From Neopestalotiopsis rosae (Eukaryota > Ascomycota > Sordariomycetes > Amphisphaeriales > Sporocadaceae), in assembly GCA_023078685.1 (NCBI GenBank), contig JALGAS010000005.1, positions 3,100,001 to 3,164,000 of the forward strand: DNA of 64,000 nt, given 5' to 3'. Both the position numbers and the translations under genes were made by a program. The notes beneath the pieces are model-generated. The model made no database searches and was not told where the DNA came from. It worked only from the letters and a program-made list of their open reading frames with translations. Below, piece after piece: positions 53,501 through 64,000 of the stretch (position 1 is its first letter; every line of letters starts with the position of its first letter).

Positions 53501-54756
53501 TGGGATATAGATTGGGAGCGATGTAAAGTTTCTCATCGCTTGCATATGCTTGTCTCCTGCACAAACATTCTCTGTCTGGCCCTCTGATCTTGGCTGCATA
53601 TATCTCTCGCAGTGCCCTCATATACCTGAAGTCTCTAGGCTGCGAATACTGGAGTTCAAACACTACTCTGCGCCTATGGACTATCTCCCTTCCATTTTCA
53701 ATTCGCCTGCAAACACAAGTAATTTCTCTGATGTCGTGTTTCTATAGAAGATTCCCAAGTGCACATGAGAGAACGCACTGTAAAGCAATCATCCATCTAG
53801 GCAGCAAAATAAGACCTAAAATCATTCACCTAGTAACGAGCCGCGCCAAAAGCCCCTAAAGAACAGAATAAGCATGGCGCACCATCGTCATATACGCTCC
53901 AAGCCAAATCTCCGAGCTGAAGACTGTGTTTTTCTGGAATGTGCAGAGGCTGTGAATCGATAGATGAACTTGGCGCGTCGTCATGTAGATCTAAAAATGA
54001 TCAACGTGGTATGTTTGGGGGTAAGTCAAGTTGACTCGTGGATCTGCTCATGCTCATCGGGTCCAATACGGGAACGCCTCGTATTGGCGCCACCGAGGGA
54101 CGACGGGCAGTGGAGCCCTCTTGACAGCCCGCCAGGCACGTACCTACGATTGTACGAGCTCGCAATTTTGGAGGACAAAGTATCGTCTTGCGGCCCATGC
54201 ACTCACTATAGCCCCTCGAGCTTAATTTGCGTTCGCATGTCAAACCTGCAGGTGCCACGAGCGAAAGAAGGTTCACGTTAGGACGCTCCGCCGTGTCGGA
54301 TAGACCGACTTGACTTCCAGGGATCGATACGATTGGGCGCAAGTGCTCTCAGCAATTCCAGAAAGCTCTGTCACGAAGGAATCTTTTGCAGATGAAAACA
54401 GCAAATGTTTGCTTTGATTTTGTTCAATAAATATTTACAATAGAAGTTAAAGTCTAGCATCCCGTGTCTTGGCGACGGGCAGGTTTTTTGTGGCATAGCA
54501 AAAACCATGATGTGGGGGACCTTTTCTGCCCATTTTCCATTTTCCAGATGCCTGATATTGGTTCCTTAGATGCCGTAAAGTGATAGGGATCGGCTTATAC
54601 AGAAATGCACCAGTTGCACTTTGCCCAAACTCCAGTCATGTTGTAATCCAATGTAAGTCCCAATATATGGAAATGAAGAAGTGAAATAGATTCGTTATCG
54701 TGGCGACGTGATAAAGCTCTTTTGTGAGCACAGAGACAAGCAATAGGCAAGTCTCT
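53501..54756. other. Convergent intergenic region
   Basis: 3' flanks of the alpha/beta hydrolase (+) and RlpA-like gene (-). Short overlapping ORFs only. No RNA or repeat recognised. Confidence 0.5.
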
Positions 54757-55644
54757 TTACCACTCGCCGCTGTTGAAGTACCACTCAACATCGACTCTGC
54801 CAGCGGTAGTACCGCCAACCAGGTCATCAAAGATGGTCTCGGCAACGTCAATGGCGTTCTCCACGCAGCCACCGCATCTGTCACGAACGATACCAGTGGT
54901 GGTCTGGCCATTGTACTTGATGGTGATCTCCTGGTTGCAGAAGGGGTGGGCGGGCTGGTCAATACCGTAGCTGGTCAGGGTGCTGACAGAGTCCCACAGG
55001 TGGTAGTCAATGGCAACAACGGGCTTGGTCAGGTCAAGACCACTGTCGTCGAAACCGCAAGAGCCGAGACCAATGGTGTAGTAAGTCATGTCGCTGTTCT
55101 TGACATTGGTACCAGAGCTAGAGCCGGAGCCAGCAGAGGTGGCGGCAGCAGCCGTGGTCGAAGTAGGTTCCGCGGCGTAGGTAGTGGTCTCAGCGGCAGC
55201 AGTGGTGGTGGTAGGGGCCTCAGCAGTAGTAGTGGGCAAGACAACAGTAGGCACGACAACGATGGGAGTAGTGCTGGTGCTGGTGCTGGTGCTGGAGCTG
55301 GTGGTGGCAGGAGCAGCCTCGGTGGTCTGCTGAGTAGAGGGCTGGACGACCAGGGTGGTCGAAGGAGTAGCAGCAGCAGAGTAGATGCTGGTGCTGGCAG
55401 CGGCCTGGAAGAATTCACCAGGAGATCCAGAAGAAGTAGCAGTGGTGGCAGCAGCCTCCTCGGTCTTGGCAGGGTAGAAGGTCTGGGTGGTGGTCTCGTC
55501 TACCTCAACGGTGACAGTCTCAACCTCAGTAACCCACTCGACAACCAGGTCGCGCTTATCATGGTGATGGCGGCGAACGTGGCCGTGAGGCTGGGCAACG
55601 GCAACAGAGGCCAAGGTGAAAAGTGCGACGGCAGCAGACTTCAT
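54757..55644 (-). CDS. Secreted RlpA/expansin-like double-psi beta-barrel protein (Asp f 7-like)
   Basis: 295 residues, single exon. Signal peptide 1-17 (MKSAAVALFTLASVAVA), then a His/Arg-rich stretch and a Lys-Arg possible Kex2 site (30-31). A Ser/Thr/Ala-rich linker (about 60-180) is probably O-mannosylated. The C-terminal 110 residues form a double-psi beta-barrel domain: DMTYYTIGLGSCGFDDSG, VVAIDYHLWD, CNQEITIKYNG, IVRDRCGGCVENAIDVAE and VEWYF. The domain order and lengths match fungal proteins related to the Aspergillus antigen Asp f 7. Related barrels bind or loosen cell-wall polysaccharide, and catalysis is not established for this group. The Thr/Ser codons create a long shadow frame on the plus strand. 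A TATAAA lies 84 nt upstream of the ATG. Confidence 0.87.
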   Translation of the reverse strand: MKSAAVALFTLASVAVAQPHGHVRRHHHDKRDLVVEWVTEVETVTVEVDETTTQTFYPAKTEEAAATTATSSGSPGEFFQAAASTSIYSAAATPSTTLVVQPSTQQTTEAAPATTSSSTSTSTSTTPIVVVPTVVLPTTTAEAPTTTTAAAETTTYAAEPTSTTAAAATSAGSGSSSGTNVKNSDMTYYTIGLGSCGFDDSGLDLTKPVVAIDYHLWDSVSTLTSYGIDQPAHPFCNQEITIKYNGQTTTGIVRDRCGGCVENAIDVAETIFDDLVGGTTAGRVDVEWYFNSGEW

Positions 55645-58102
55645 TGTGGCGGTTTGGGATATCAGTTTTGAAGCAAGATGGAAAATCTCAAAAGGGACCA
55701 GCCGGGAAGTAGGATCGGGATTTCTCGTTTATAGTCGAAAGGTGTGACTTTGTATGTATGTTTGAGCGACACGGAAAGTTTCCTGCGTTTCTCCTTTGTA
55801 TGGAATGACTGTAAGTTGAGCAGCGGATCCGTCAAGAAAATGAATGTATACAGTGAGCACTGCTCAGGTTGTTGGAAAAGAATGTGTTGATTGCGTGAAG
55901 ATCACAAGTGAACCGTCGTGGGGGCAAGGGAAGAAGAGAATGAAAGGAAACTGGGGGGTCTTTATTGCCGTGAATGAGGAGCGGCACTATGACAGGGGGG
56001 CCGATGAACAAAGTGAGTCTATCCCAGAACGGGGAAACAAGCGACACATAGCAGCAGTACGAAGCAACCAGCGACCCAGAAGTCCAGCAGCACCTGCAGT
56101 AGCGACAGCCAGCACTAACTAAACAGCTGCGTACGACTAACAAAACCAAGGCAGCGGGTCCTTCCTAGGCGCAGGCAGGTTTGCAAGGCCCCCCCTCGTG
56201 GATGTTGCCAAGCCAGATGAGGATGGAGCCAATCGATCGTGGAAGCAGGGAAGACAACCTGCTTGCAGCTGGAGGGGGGACTTGGGGACTTGAAACATCT
56301 CACCACGCGGGCAGTGGTAAGCTATGGTAAGATGGACAATGGAGACCGTCAGCAAGCCGGGCTCGAGCCCAATGGCACATCTTGCCAATCACTGGCACAT
56401 CGCAACTTCGTTCATCAAAGGTCCAGGTCCTTAGGTCCAAGCCCGGGTGCCACCATCCTGGAAAAGCCGGGATGAATTACGGATGGCTAAAGGCGCTTCC
56501 CTGTATGCAAGCTGCAGGCACCGCCGCGTCTGCCAGGTGAGCGAGCCAATGACAGCGCTCGGGTCCCTGGACTTCGGCAGGGCGCAGGGGGTGAAAGTGC
56601 CTGACGATCCCTAGGAGGCCCGTCCATTCGTCCACTCTAATGCACGTTAAGCCCGCTTTAGCACCTCGACTTGCTAGTTTTGGCGTCCTCCTGGAATCTG
56701 GAAGAGGAGCAATGGGAGAGGGGAAACCCAGAGGGAGAAAAAAAAAATCCTCTCTTTTTGGTCAGTTTACGGCCGCTAAGGAAGCATCTGGCCCAGGCGG
56801 AGGGAGCCAGCCAAAAGGATTTCGTCCCGTCCTGATCAGAGGATTTGTAGATGGCGCAAGATCCTACACTAGATCAGCTCGACTCGGGGAACTTCAGAAA
56901 GTACTACCGAGTGTGTCAATGAGGCGCTGATGGTCTTGCATTGGTTGTACTCCGTACTTCGTCCGATGGTACGAAACTGCGCGTATGTATTTCGCACACC
57001 AGATGAACCATAAAGAGAAAGCAAAAAGAAGTTCAGAATAAAGAATTCGTGGTTCAGGTCGCCCGCTGCCCACTCTGGAGTCCTGGCAGGCAGGCAAGCA
57101 GGAACCAGCGCACAAACTGCCAGCAACTCCACGTGCGTTGTTTATCCACTTTGAGCTTGGCCACATGTAACGTAGTCCAAGTTCTCCAATCCCAGGCTCC
57201 AATGTCTACATCTGCTTCCGAATGTCCCGTCGACAAGGCCAGAGTCTTACTGTAATGCCATGGGCTGAAGACCTTGACGCCTTTTCCAGCTCACATCTTC
57301 CCTTACTAGGAATTCGCAAAGGGAAAAGTGAAAAGGGGGGAAACATGAAGTTGAACAAAAACTAGGGCGAGTTCTGCGACCAGCCACTCTGCGAATCCCC
57401 CTCTTTTGGCTTACGTGACAAAGGGCTTCGTGCAACCCACCAAATTCCCACCTAGGATGATTTCCAACTCTACATTGGGTGGAACCAAAGTCGACGGCGG
57501 TTCGCTGCACAACTCAAATTAAGTTTATTTTTCTTTAAAAGATGTCAATTTATCTGTGTATCAGAATCTGCCAGCAATCTTGGGAAAGCAAGCACGGTTC
57601 ATCTTAAGATCCACCATGAACCGAGATCAATCTTTATGCGACTTTGACTCGTGCATATAGACTGATGACGACGGCTGGAGATGGTCGTTGGTCGTGTCGA
57701 AGACGGTTTGTTCAGTGTGGCATGAGGAAACTTGGAAAACCTCCAGCTTGGGTATGGTACAATTCCCGGGCCCCAGAAAATAGCCGACCCGAAAGGGTCT
57801 GGCCCAGCCAAGAGACGGGAACGGCACCCTGGCCCTGACTGGTCCCTTTGTGAAGGATGAAGGAATTCTTTGAGGGGGCCAACAAAGGAGCGACTGCAAC
57901 AATCGAACGAGAAGCATGTGACCTGCCCTCTCCGATTTCTATTTGGAGAGAGACAAAAAAGGGTTGAAACGAGCTTGTACTGGTCATGAGGTTGACTCCC
58001 TCTTCTACTATGAAGTCCAGCCAGCCTTCTATGTATCTAAATGTCTAAGTCTTTTGATGAATCTTAATAGCCCATGAAGTCATCCGTAGGTAGGTACTGT
58101 CG
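55645..58102. other. Intergenic: RlpA-like promoter and unassigned DNA
   Basis: The left side carries the RlpA-like promoter (TATAAA at 55728-55733). The rest has short overlapping ORFs of at most 105 codons. No gene, RNA or repeat recognised. Confidence 0.5.
55728..55733 (-). promoter_or_regulatory. TATA box of the RlpA-like gene
   Basis: TATAAA on the minus strand, 84 nt upstream of the start codon. The sequence is canonical and the spacing suits a short 5' UTR. Confidence 0.5.
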
Positions 58103-59164
58103 TTAGTCGCCGCGATGCTTGCTGCTAATAGCGTAAAGAAACAATCCTTGCCGGCTGAAAATGGGACGATCCTCGTCTTGTAATTCAACCACATGGAAAG
58201 CCTTTTGCGCTTTCTTGACGAATTGAATGTCGGCGCGACGTCTCTTCTTGAAGCAGAAGTAGACGGTCGCCGATGGGCACAAATTCAAGAGATCCGACAG
58301 GGTCGCGAGCAGTAGTGGGAATGCCGGCTCAAAGTACACACAATCAGCAGCCAAGATCACATCTGGTTTGAAGTCGACGACTTGTTGCGCAAGTGGCTCG
58401 CCCCTATAAAACCCCACCGTCGTTAGAGGCTCTGTTTTTTAACATGCAAAAAAAGTATATCACCCCAGGGTTGAAGGACGGCGTCTTTTGCTCTTGGCGC
58501 CAGCGCCGGTGACATCTGACCCGTCCAGCCTCAGGGTCCAAGTCAGGGGACAGGCACGGAGGTCTCGGTCTCATTCGGATCGGAAGAAGGCGGGAAACTT
58601 GTGTGCACTTACCAGTTCAGTATTGCGGGTTTGACTTGACCTTGCATCTGATTCAATTCAATGTTGTGGCCCATGAGGCTGAACATTTCCAGTTGGTCGG
58701 TGATAACAAGAGGTTGTTGCACTTCACAACCGCGGGCCACTGCTAGACCCACCAGTCCGCCACCAGCGCCGAGTTCTAGACTGTCATTGGGGAAGATCCG
58801 ATGATTAGCAAAAAGAAGGGTTCAATCTTTCGTGGGGCAAAAGTGACAGCGCATCGACCGCTATTCGGGGATGTGAGAGAAGAGAGCCCCAACAACCAGC
58901 AACATACATTCTTGAGTCTCGCAGATCTTTTTGGTGATAGCGGAGCATGTGTTTTGCGAGCACCATACCAGCTGGCCACGTTTGACCGCCGCATCCCGAG
59001 GTGAGATCCTCGTGCAGTCGCAGTGGTTGGGCGAGAAGACCGTCAAAGTCAAACCCAGCCGTCGCTGCTGACTTATATACAGGCAGTGGCGCTAGGTCGA
59101 CGCCGATGGCGAAGGGGTCGAACTCGGGTGAAGATGAGCGATCCTCGGCCATGGTGAAGTGCAT
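58103..59164 (-). CDS. EFM6: EFM6-like protein-lysine N-methyltransferase (METTL21 type, 3 exons)
   Basis: Exons 58908-59164, 58613-58780 and 58103-58403 encode 241 residues, close to yeast Efm6. In yeast the enzyme methylates a lysine of translation elongation factor 1A using S-adenosylmethionine. Seen here: GGQTWPAGMVLAKHML near the N-terminus, SAM-binding motif I RILELGAGGGLVGLAVA created exactly at the exon 1-2 junction, LVITDQLEMF, and the family motif NWGEPL formed across the second junction. DVILAADCVYFEPAFPLLL (post-motif II) and FCFKKRRRAD follow. The second intron is long (209 nt). The start is 59164, with an alternative at 59152 (MAED). Assignment to EFM6 rather than another METTL21-like enzyme rests on recalled family features. 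Confidence 0.8.
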
Positions 59165-60091
59165 GATTGCTGGTGTTTGAGAGTGAAGAATCAAAGGACT
59201 GACTGGCTGGTTTGGTTTGGCTGGTAAAGTGAGTGTTGAACTCTGTGGGCAAACTGGCAGGAAAGTCTGCCCAGCCGCCCAAGGTGTCGTGAAAAGAGGC
59301 GACGGCCCATATTCAAGTTAGTGCCGGACCGGCGATTAGGAAGGAGTCGAGGCCATCATCTTCTTATCTCTTCTAGTCATCCCTTTTTGGCAGGGGCTAG
59401 CGCCGGCAACTTCCCGTCTATTCATGATTTACTATTGAATTATAGATGCCATTCACACAACTCCAATCCTCCCTCTCTCCAACTAGAGCCCCCTCTCTTA
59501 CAATTGCATCACGTGCGTCCAACCTCTGGTGCTCACTGCGAACGTATTGGTTGCCGTGCCAGTCTCCCTGACTCTCAACTCATTTTGCATAAAACACTTT
59601 GATGAAATCTGAATCAGCTGCAATAGGCGATTCACAATTAGGTACTACGTACTAGCTAGCACCAACTCTTCAATGGCATTCGATCATCCACCAACCTCAC
59701 GCGTCTCAATAGTTACCGCGAATGCGTGGCAAGACATTGGAATTCCTGATGAAGATATTGTGATGGCTGACGCGCTCACGACCTCTGCAATCATCTCTCG
59801 CGCCTTTTCCACTTTACACGTAACAGGTTTTCATGCTTCTGTCATTTTTCGTGCAACGCAGGAGTCGCGGCTTGTAAGTGCACATTGTGCTAAGGTTAAA
59901 CTTTGGGTCAGCATATCGCCGCCCTGATCCTGTCTTGGGCGTTGCTGGTACTCAACCACCTTTGTTTTCTTTTCTGCTCGCCGCACAGGTCCTTACAATA
60001 TCATTTTTTAGCTATAGTCGCTCCTTCAGAACCGATTTTGCGCATCATGTACTTTCTATCATCTTTCATGTAAGGTGACAATACCACCACA
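59165..60091. other. Divergent promoter region of EFM6-like and AXL2-like genes
   Basis: Contains the promoters of both genes and probably a long AXL2 leader. An upstream ATG at 59673 opens an 84-codon frame that closes before the AXL2 start and could act as a uORF. No other feature recognised. Confidence 0.45.
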
Positions 60092-63000
60092 ATGCGTCCG
60101 AGGCGGGCGTCAAGCCCTATGATACTATTATCATATTACGCCAAACTCATCCTATGCGCGCCTCGCGACTACTTTCCCATCAATTCTCAACTGCCCCCGG
60201 TGGCACGGCTATCAGAGCCCTTCTCTTTCGTCTTTTCGCCATCAACATTTGTCTCCCCATACCAAATAACTTACAGCTTGATCGACGGTCCGGCATGGCT
60301 TTCCATTGACAGCAGCAACAGACGGCTCTATGGTACACCAGAAGATACCGACATCACATCCGACTCTATTGAAGGCGTACCAATTAGTATTGAGGCAGAC
60401 GATCAACAAGGTTCTACAATCGCCAATTCGACTCTGGTCGTTTCCAGAAATCCAGCTCCCAATGTGGTTGTGCCGCTCTCGGAACAGCTCCCGTCCTTTG
60501 GACTATATTCCGCGCCCTCGTCACTCATCTTGAATCCGTTGGATGATTTCTCGTTCAAATTCGATGCAGATACGTTTGACCAGTCAGGGCTGAGTTATTA
60601 TGCCGTATCAGGCGACAATGCACCTCTCCCATCATGGATCTCCTTTGACGCCAACAGCGTATCTTTTACCGGCAAAGCTCCTCCTATCGAGTCATTGATT
60701 CAGCCTCCTACCACTTTTGATATCAAACTGGTCGCGTCTGATGTTGTTGGCTTTGCATCAGCCTCAATACCGTTCTCGATCATCGTTGGTAACCATGAAT
60801 TGACGGCCGAGGTCATCAACGTTGTCTCCAATGCAGCCATAGGAGAGCCTTTCCAGTATGCTGGTCTTGCAAACAACGTCAAACTGGATAACCAAACAAT
60901 AAATCGGTCCAATGTGGCTTCAATATCAACAACTCACTTGCCCGATTGGTTGCAGTTCGACACCAACACATGGTATCTGAGCGGAACCCCCAATTCAGGA
61001 GCAACTTCTGCGAATATAAGCATTCAAGTCATTGACGTTTACTCGGATGTGCTCAACATGAGCCTGATCATCAATATAGCCGGCGACGTTGACATCTTTC
61101 GGTCAGACTTGCCAACTATTGATGTATCAGCTGGTACCACCTTGGCACTTGATCTGAAACCATACATCTCAAACATCTCCGACACTGAGGTGCAACTAGC
61201 AGATCAGTCAAATGCGCCATGGATTCGATACGATACCTCTACAATGGAGCTGACTGGTATAATTCCGGATTCGAATACTGCCTCTGAGGTCCAAGTTGGC
61301 CTGGAAGCGACTTCCAAGAGTACAGGGCAGACAGAGTCACGCCAAGTATCCATTAAGATCGCGGCGTCTCCCCTAGAACCGACCAAGCTGTCTTCACCGT
61401 CGTCGTCGTTATCATCAGACGCAACACAGACACCAACGTCAACACCTACACCAGCAGCACCCACGAGCAATGAAGGCTCAACCTCTCGGACGACCAAGAT
61501 AGTTCTGGGTGTTATGGTGCCGCTGATTGTGATCTCTGTTCTCGCCTTGGTCTTGTTGCTTTGCTGCTACCGAAAACGGTCACGAGAAGAGTACCATGAC
61601 CACATTATAGAAGTCTCTGCGCCGATACCTGGCAGTTTTGTCAAGCATGACGCAAGTAGCTTTGACGGCGGTAATGGTCTTCAAGGCTTGTTCGATGCCG
61701 AAATCGCAAGGAGATCGCACAGTACCACTGCCCCGATGATACCACCACGATTCCGCACATCATCCCACTCTAGCTTTCAAGGGAGCACTGGTCGTCAATC
61801 CTTGACTGGTCGCCATTCCATGACTTTATTTGCCTTTGACAGGAGATCTCTGAGCGACTCCGGTGTAAGAGAAACTCGTGAGTCGTGGCTCAGGGGAACC
61901 GATCTGGCGCATATATCGTCTCCCTCAACGATCACAATGGACGAGTTCAGCATGCTATCAGACGCCACTCTGGGATCGTCCGACAACCAAGTACGAGGAG
62001 CAACCCCGGCAATGATCATCAATGGTGCTGCCGGACCGCAGTCTTTTGGACGCTCACTCATGACTTCGCCTGTCGCCGGCTTCAGTATGCCGACCGTGTA
62101 TGAGCCTTCCAGCATCCAGGTCACTCCAGAGACCGCCTACGTTACAAGGGAAGGTGAATCGTCGGACAGCGATAATGACCGACCCAAGTCACCCAAGTAT
62201 CCGGATTCCGCTTATTCTGGCGTTTCCGGCCTCGGCATCCAGCGCACTATCACAACCATCCCACGCAAAAATGCAAGTAAGAGAATGTCCAACGCTTGGA
62301 AAAAGGCGAGCCCCTCCAAGCTCTTGGAGGAATACAAACGCAAGAGCAACCGCAGCAGTGGCAGCTCGACCGTTGACACTACGCGGACCAGCATCTTGGC
62401 CGACGAGGTGGCAGCCGAAGTTCAGAGACCTACCGTCGTCCACGTGCCCAGCCGCGGGCAGAGCCGGCAGATCAGTCGCCGTGTCGACGATTCCAGTGCC
62501 CTCTTTGGCGGCGGGGCCATTGTGCGTTCGCCAAAGAATTTCGGCGTCATTCCTGGAGGACCGTCACCGCTGCCCTCTGGGGAGAAGTTGTTCATGCTTC
62601 CGCCCTCGGTCGGATCACATGGTAGGAACTTCTCGTGGAACAGTGCTGCTGCCGCCAACAAGAAATCTTCTCCCCAGGGGATCGATCACAGGGATTTCGG
62701 CAACAAGTTTGAACGTGAGCCCGTAATGGCAATGCATGCAGCCCGAGCGTCGCAGGATTCTGTCATCTTCTCCCCTATCAAAGAGGAGGATAAGGACAAG
62801 AAAAACGTGGTACAGTCGGGCGTCAAGAGGTATGAGGACCTTATCAACTTGAGCCAGTGGCCCATGCCACATTCCTCCGCCGACTCGGACTCGTCCACGA
62901 TAAGAGAGCTACCTCACGAAGAAAGGCCCCGTGACGGCAGCGGCAGCTCGCAAATGACCGAGGATACACTCGTCCCCGAAGAGCATCAGCACGAAGCCGC

Positions 63001-63346
63001 CACCGGCGAAGACTTTCGGGGGCAGCGACTGGTATCCGCCGAATCCGATGACGAACCAGCCTGGCCGCTCCCGCTCACGTCAGCGATGACCCTCAAAGTC
63101 ATGCCCAAGGCGCCGGCCAGGCTGGCGAGAACGCCGCTGGCCGACCGGGCGAATGAGTTCAAGAAGAGCGGTGGCGGCCTCCCGGCTCGAAGCAACTTTT
63201 CACGCAAATCCAACAACAAGAGCGTCACCACCATTGTGAAGGATTATACAGGGACGGAAGACGAATGGGAGGATATCCGGCCAGAGAGTGTACTGGAGGG
63301 GAATGTGTTTAATAACTCGACAGGAAGCGCGCCAGCGTTCATTTAA
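60092..63346 (+). CDS. AXL2: AXL2-like cell-polarity membrane protein (cadherin-like domains, single exon)
   Basis: 1084 residues, type I membrane protein. In yeast, Axl2 marks axial bud sites; in filamentous fungi, homologues affect septin organisation and sporulation. Residues about 10-22 form a weak hydrophobic signal (MILLSYYAKLILCAP), so translation may start at Met10. The ectodomain begins PINSQLPPVARLSEPFSF and has repeated dystroglycan-type cadherin-like (CADG) units with the pattern LP-W-xF/I-D...GTP (PAWLSID/LYGTP, PSWISFD/FTGKAP, PDWLQFD/LSGTP, APWIRYD/LTGIIP). A Ser/Thr/Pro stalk (about 425-465) leads to one transmembrane helix (about 470-494) and a CYRKR stop. The cytosolic tail of about 590 residues is Ser-rich and disordered-looking. 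The frame is intact. No EF-hand or kinase domain is present. Confidence 0.85.
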   Translation: MRPRRASSPMILLSYYAKLILCAPRDYFPINSQLPPVARLSEPFSFVFSPSTFVSPYQITYSLIDGPAWLSIDSSNRRLYGTPEDTDITSDSIEGVPISIEADDQQGSTIANSTLVVSRNPAPNVVVPLSEQLPSFGLYSAPSSLILNPLDDFSFKFDADTFDQSGLSYYAVSGDNAPLPSWISFDANSVSFTGKAPPIESLIQPPTTFDIKLVASDVVGFASASIPFSIIVGNHELTAEVINVVSNAAIGEPFQYAGLANNVKLDNQTINRSNVASISTTHLPDWLQFDTNTWYLSGTPNSGATSANISIQVIDVYSDVLNMSLIINIAGDVDIFRSDLPTIDVSAGTTLALDLKPYISNISDTEVQLADQSNAPWIRYDTSTMELTGIIPDSNTASEVQVGLEATSKSTGQTESRQVSIKIAASPLEPTKLSSPSSSLSSDATQTPTSTPTPAAPTSNEGSTSRTTKIVLGVMVPLIVISVLALVLLLCCYRKRSREEYHDHIIEVSAPIPGSFVKHDASSFDGGNGLQGLFDAEIARRSHSTTAPMIPPRFRTSSHSSFQGSTGRQSLTGRHSMTLFAFDRRSLSDSGVRETRESWLRGTDLAHISSPSTITMDEFSMLSDATLGSSDNQVRGATPAMIINGAAGPQSFGRSLMTSPVAGFSMPTVYEPSSIQVTPETAYVTREGESSDSDNDRPKSPKYPDSAYSGVSGLGIQRTITTIPRKNASKRMSNAWKKASPSKLLEEYKRKSNRSSGSSTVDTTRTSILADEVAAEVQRPTVVHVPSRGQSRQISRRVDDSSALFGGGAIVRSPKNFGVIPGGPSPLPSGEKLFMLPPSVGSHGRNFSWNSAAAANKKSSPQGIDHRDFGNKFEREPVMAMHAARASQDSVIFSPIKEEDKDKKNVVQSGVKRYEDLINLSQWPMPHSSADSDSSTIRELPHEERPRDGSGSSQMTEDTLVPEEHQHEAATGEDFRGQRLVSAESDDEPAWPLPLTSAMTLKVMPKAPARLARTPLADRANEFKKSGGGLPARSNFSRKSNNKSVTTIVKDYTGTEDEWEDIRPESVLEGNVFNNSTGSAPAFI

Positions 63347-64000
63347 TACTCTGGACCGAACACAAAGAGAGACTCGTGTGTGTGTGTGCTCGTGTAATTA
63401 TAATTCCGGGGCTTTTTGGGGAGCAAATGCAAAAAAAGAGTTGCTGGAAAAGGACTGGAAAGATACCTGGATACTTGAACTGTATATTGGGAGTTTTGGG
63501 CGTATCTAGTTTGCTCTTTTTACCAATTTGATTATTTAGATAGTGGAAATTGGTCCCAAACTTTGCATGTGAAGATTTGCTATATCACTGGAAACAACCA
63601 CGGCGATGGCCCGCCATGTTCCGCGAGGTTATTGCATACTCTCGTGGTACGTGGAAACATTCTCAGAAAATCCCAGGGAGTCTACTTTGACTTCTTGAAC
63701 ATTGACGAACTGAAGCGGCTTGCCTGGGCGGAAGTTGAGTTTGAAGTATACCGCATCCCAAGCTGGTGGGCGGCTAAGGACATATCGCGTGATGTGGGGG
63801 CTTTTTTTCAGCACGCATGAATGTGATTTCTTATTCTACACAATTGACTGCCGATTCCTATATGTAAAAAGAAAATTCGTCGGTGACGCTTTCTGACGTC
63901 GCGTCGCCGCCTGCATAAAAGAAAAGAAAGCTGTATCAAAAGTCATGAGGCAGGAAAAAAAAAGATGATAATATTTTCATGAAAGTCCCCCAACGTTTTG
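63347..64000. other. 3' flank of the AXL2-like gene to window edge
   Basis: 3' UTR and intergenic DNA with a GTGTGTGTGT run near 63378. An 85-codon plus-strand ORF (63563-63820) has no recognisable features and is not called. Confidence 0.45.

Noticed and set aside
54724..55671. 315-codon plus-strand frame opposite the RlpA-like gene
   Set aside because: Ser/Gly/Arg-rich shadow of the Thr/Ser/Ala linker. The minus strand has a signal peptide and a complete double-psi barrel domain.

Overview
The window is nuclear DNA from a filamentous ascomycete. The evidence is short (about 50-90 nt) GT-AG introns with CTAAC/CTGAC branch sites, intergenic gaps of 1-5 kb, and fungus-restricted families (DUF3433, Flc/TRP-like, Axl2-like, Ccz1 with fungal insertions). 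The gene set fits a Sordariomycete, plausibly Hypocreales with a plant-tissue lifestyle because it carries a secreted GH3 beta-glucosidase and a PL1 pectate lyase. That placement is inference from family recognition; no database search was possible.

Layout. 0.2-3.1 kb: 11-exon secreted GH3 beta-glucosidase (-). 3.1-7.9 kb: gene-poor. 7.9-9.6 kb: NADP-isocitrate dehydrogenase (+). 11.4-12.3 kb: HpcH/HpaI-type aldolase (+). 13.1-14.1 kb: PL1 pectate lyase (-). 16.4-16.7 kb: small Cys-rich protein (-). About 17.57-17.64 kb: 5S-rRNA-like remnant. 18.9-21.5 kb: CCZ1 (-). 23.0-25.2 kb: Flc-family membrane protein (-). 25.2-30.0 kb: gene-poor. 30.0-32.6 kb: DUF3433 membrane protein (-). 52.7-53.5 kb: alpha/beta hydrolase (+). 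54.8-55.6 kb: secreted RlpA/expansin-like protein (-). 58.1-59.2 kb: EFM6-like methyltransferase (-). 60.1-63.3 kb: AXL2-like polarity protein (+).

The unusual part is 33.6-52.3 kb, an accessory-looking island between ordinary genes. It holds: (i) a 1205-residue protein joining an N-terminal stonustoxin-like (SNTX, MACPF/CDC-related) region, a zinc-ribbon-like segment, a P-loop GTPase domain and a Cys/His-rich segment; (ii) an ankyrin plus ClpB-D2-type AAA+ protein resembling the Skd3/CLPB architecture; (iii) a coiled-coil protein; and (iv) two copies of a two-gene module, each an Hsp70-like (HSPA12-type) ATPase next to a coiled-coil/helical partner of unrecognised family. The two Hsp70-like genes share intron positions, and three internal exons have identical lengths (67, 100 and 110 nt). 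The two partner genes also share their single intron position and phase. An Hsp70-like ATPase, a ClpB-like AAA+ and a pore-former-like GTPase side by side suggest a specialised chaperone-controlled signalling or defence locus. That functional reading is inference; the genes and their pairing are read directly from the sequence.

No transposon, CRISPR, complete rRNA or convincing tRNA gene was recognised. Long reading frames opposite the pectate lyase, IDH, aldolase and RlpA-like genes are treated as shadows of GC-rich coding sequence.
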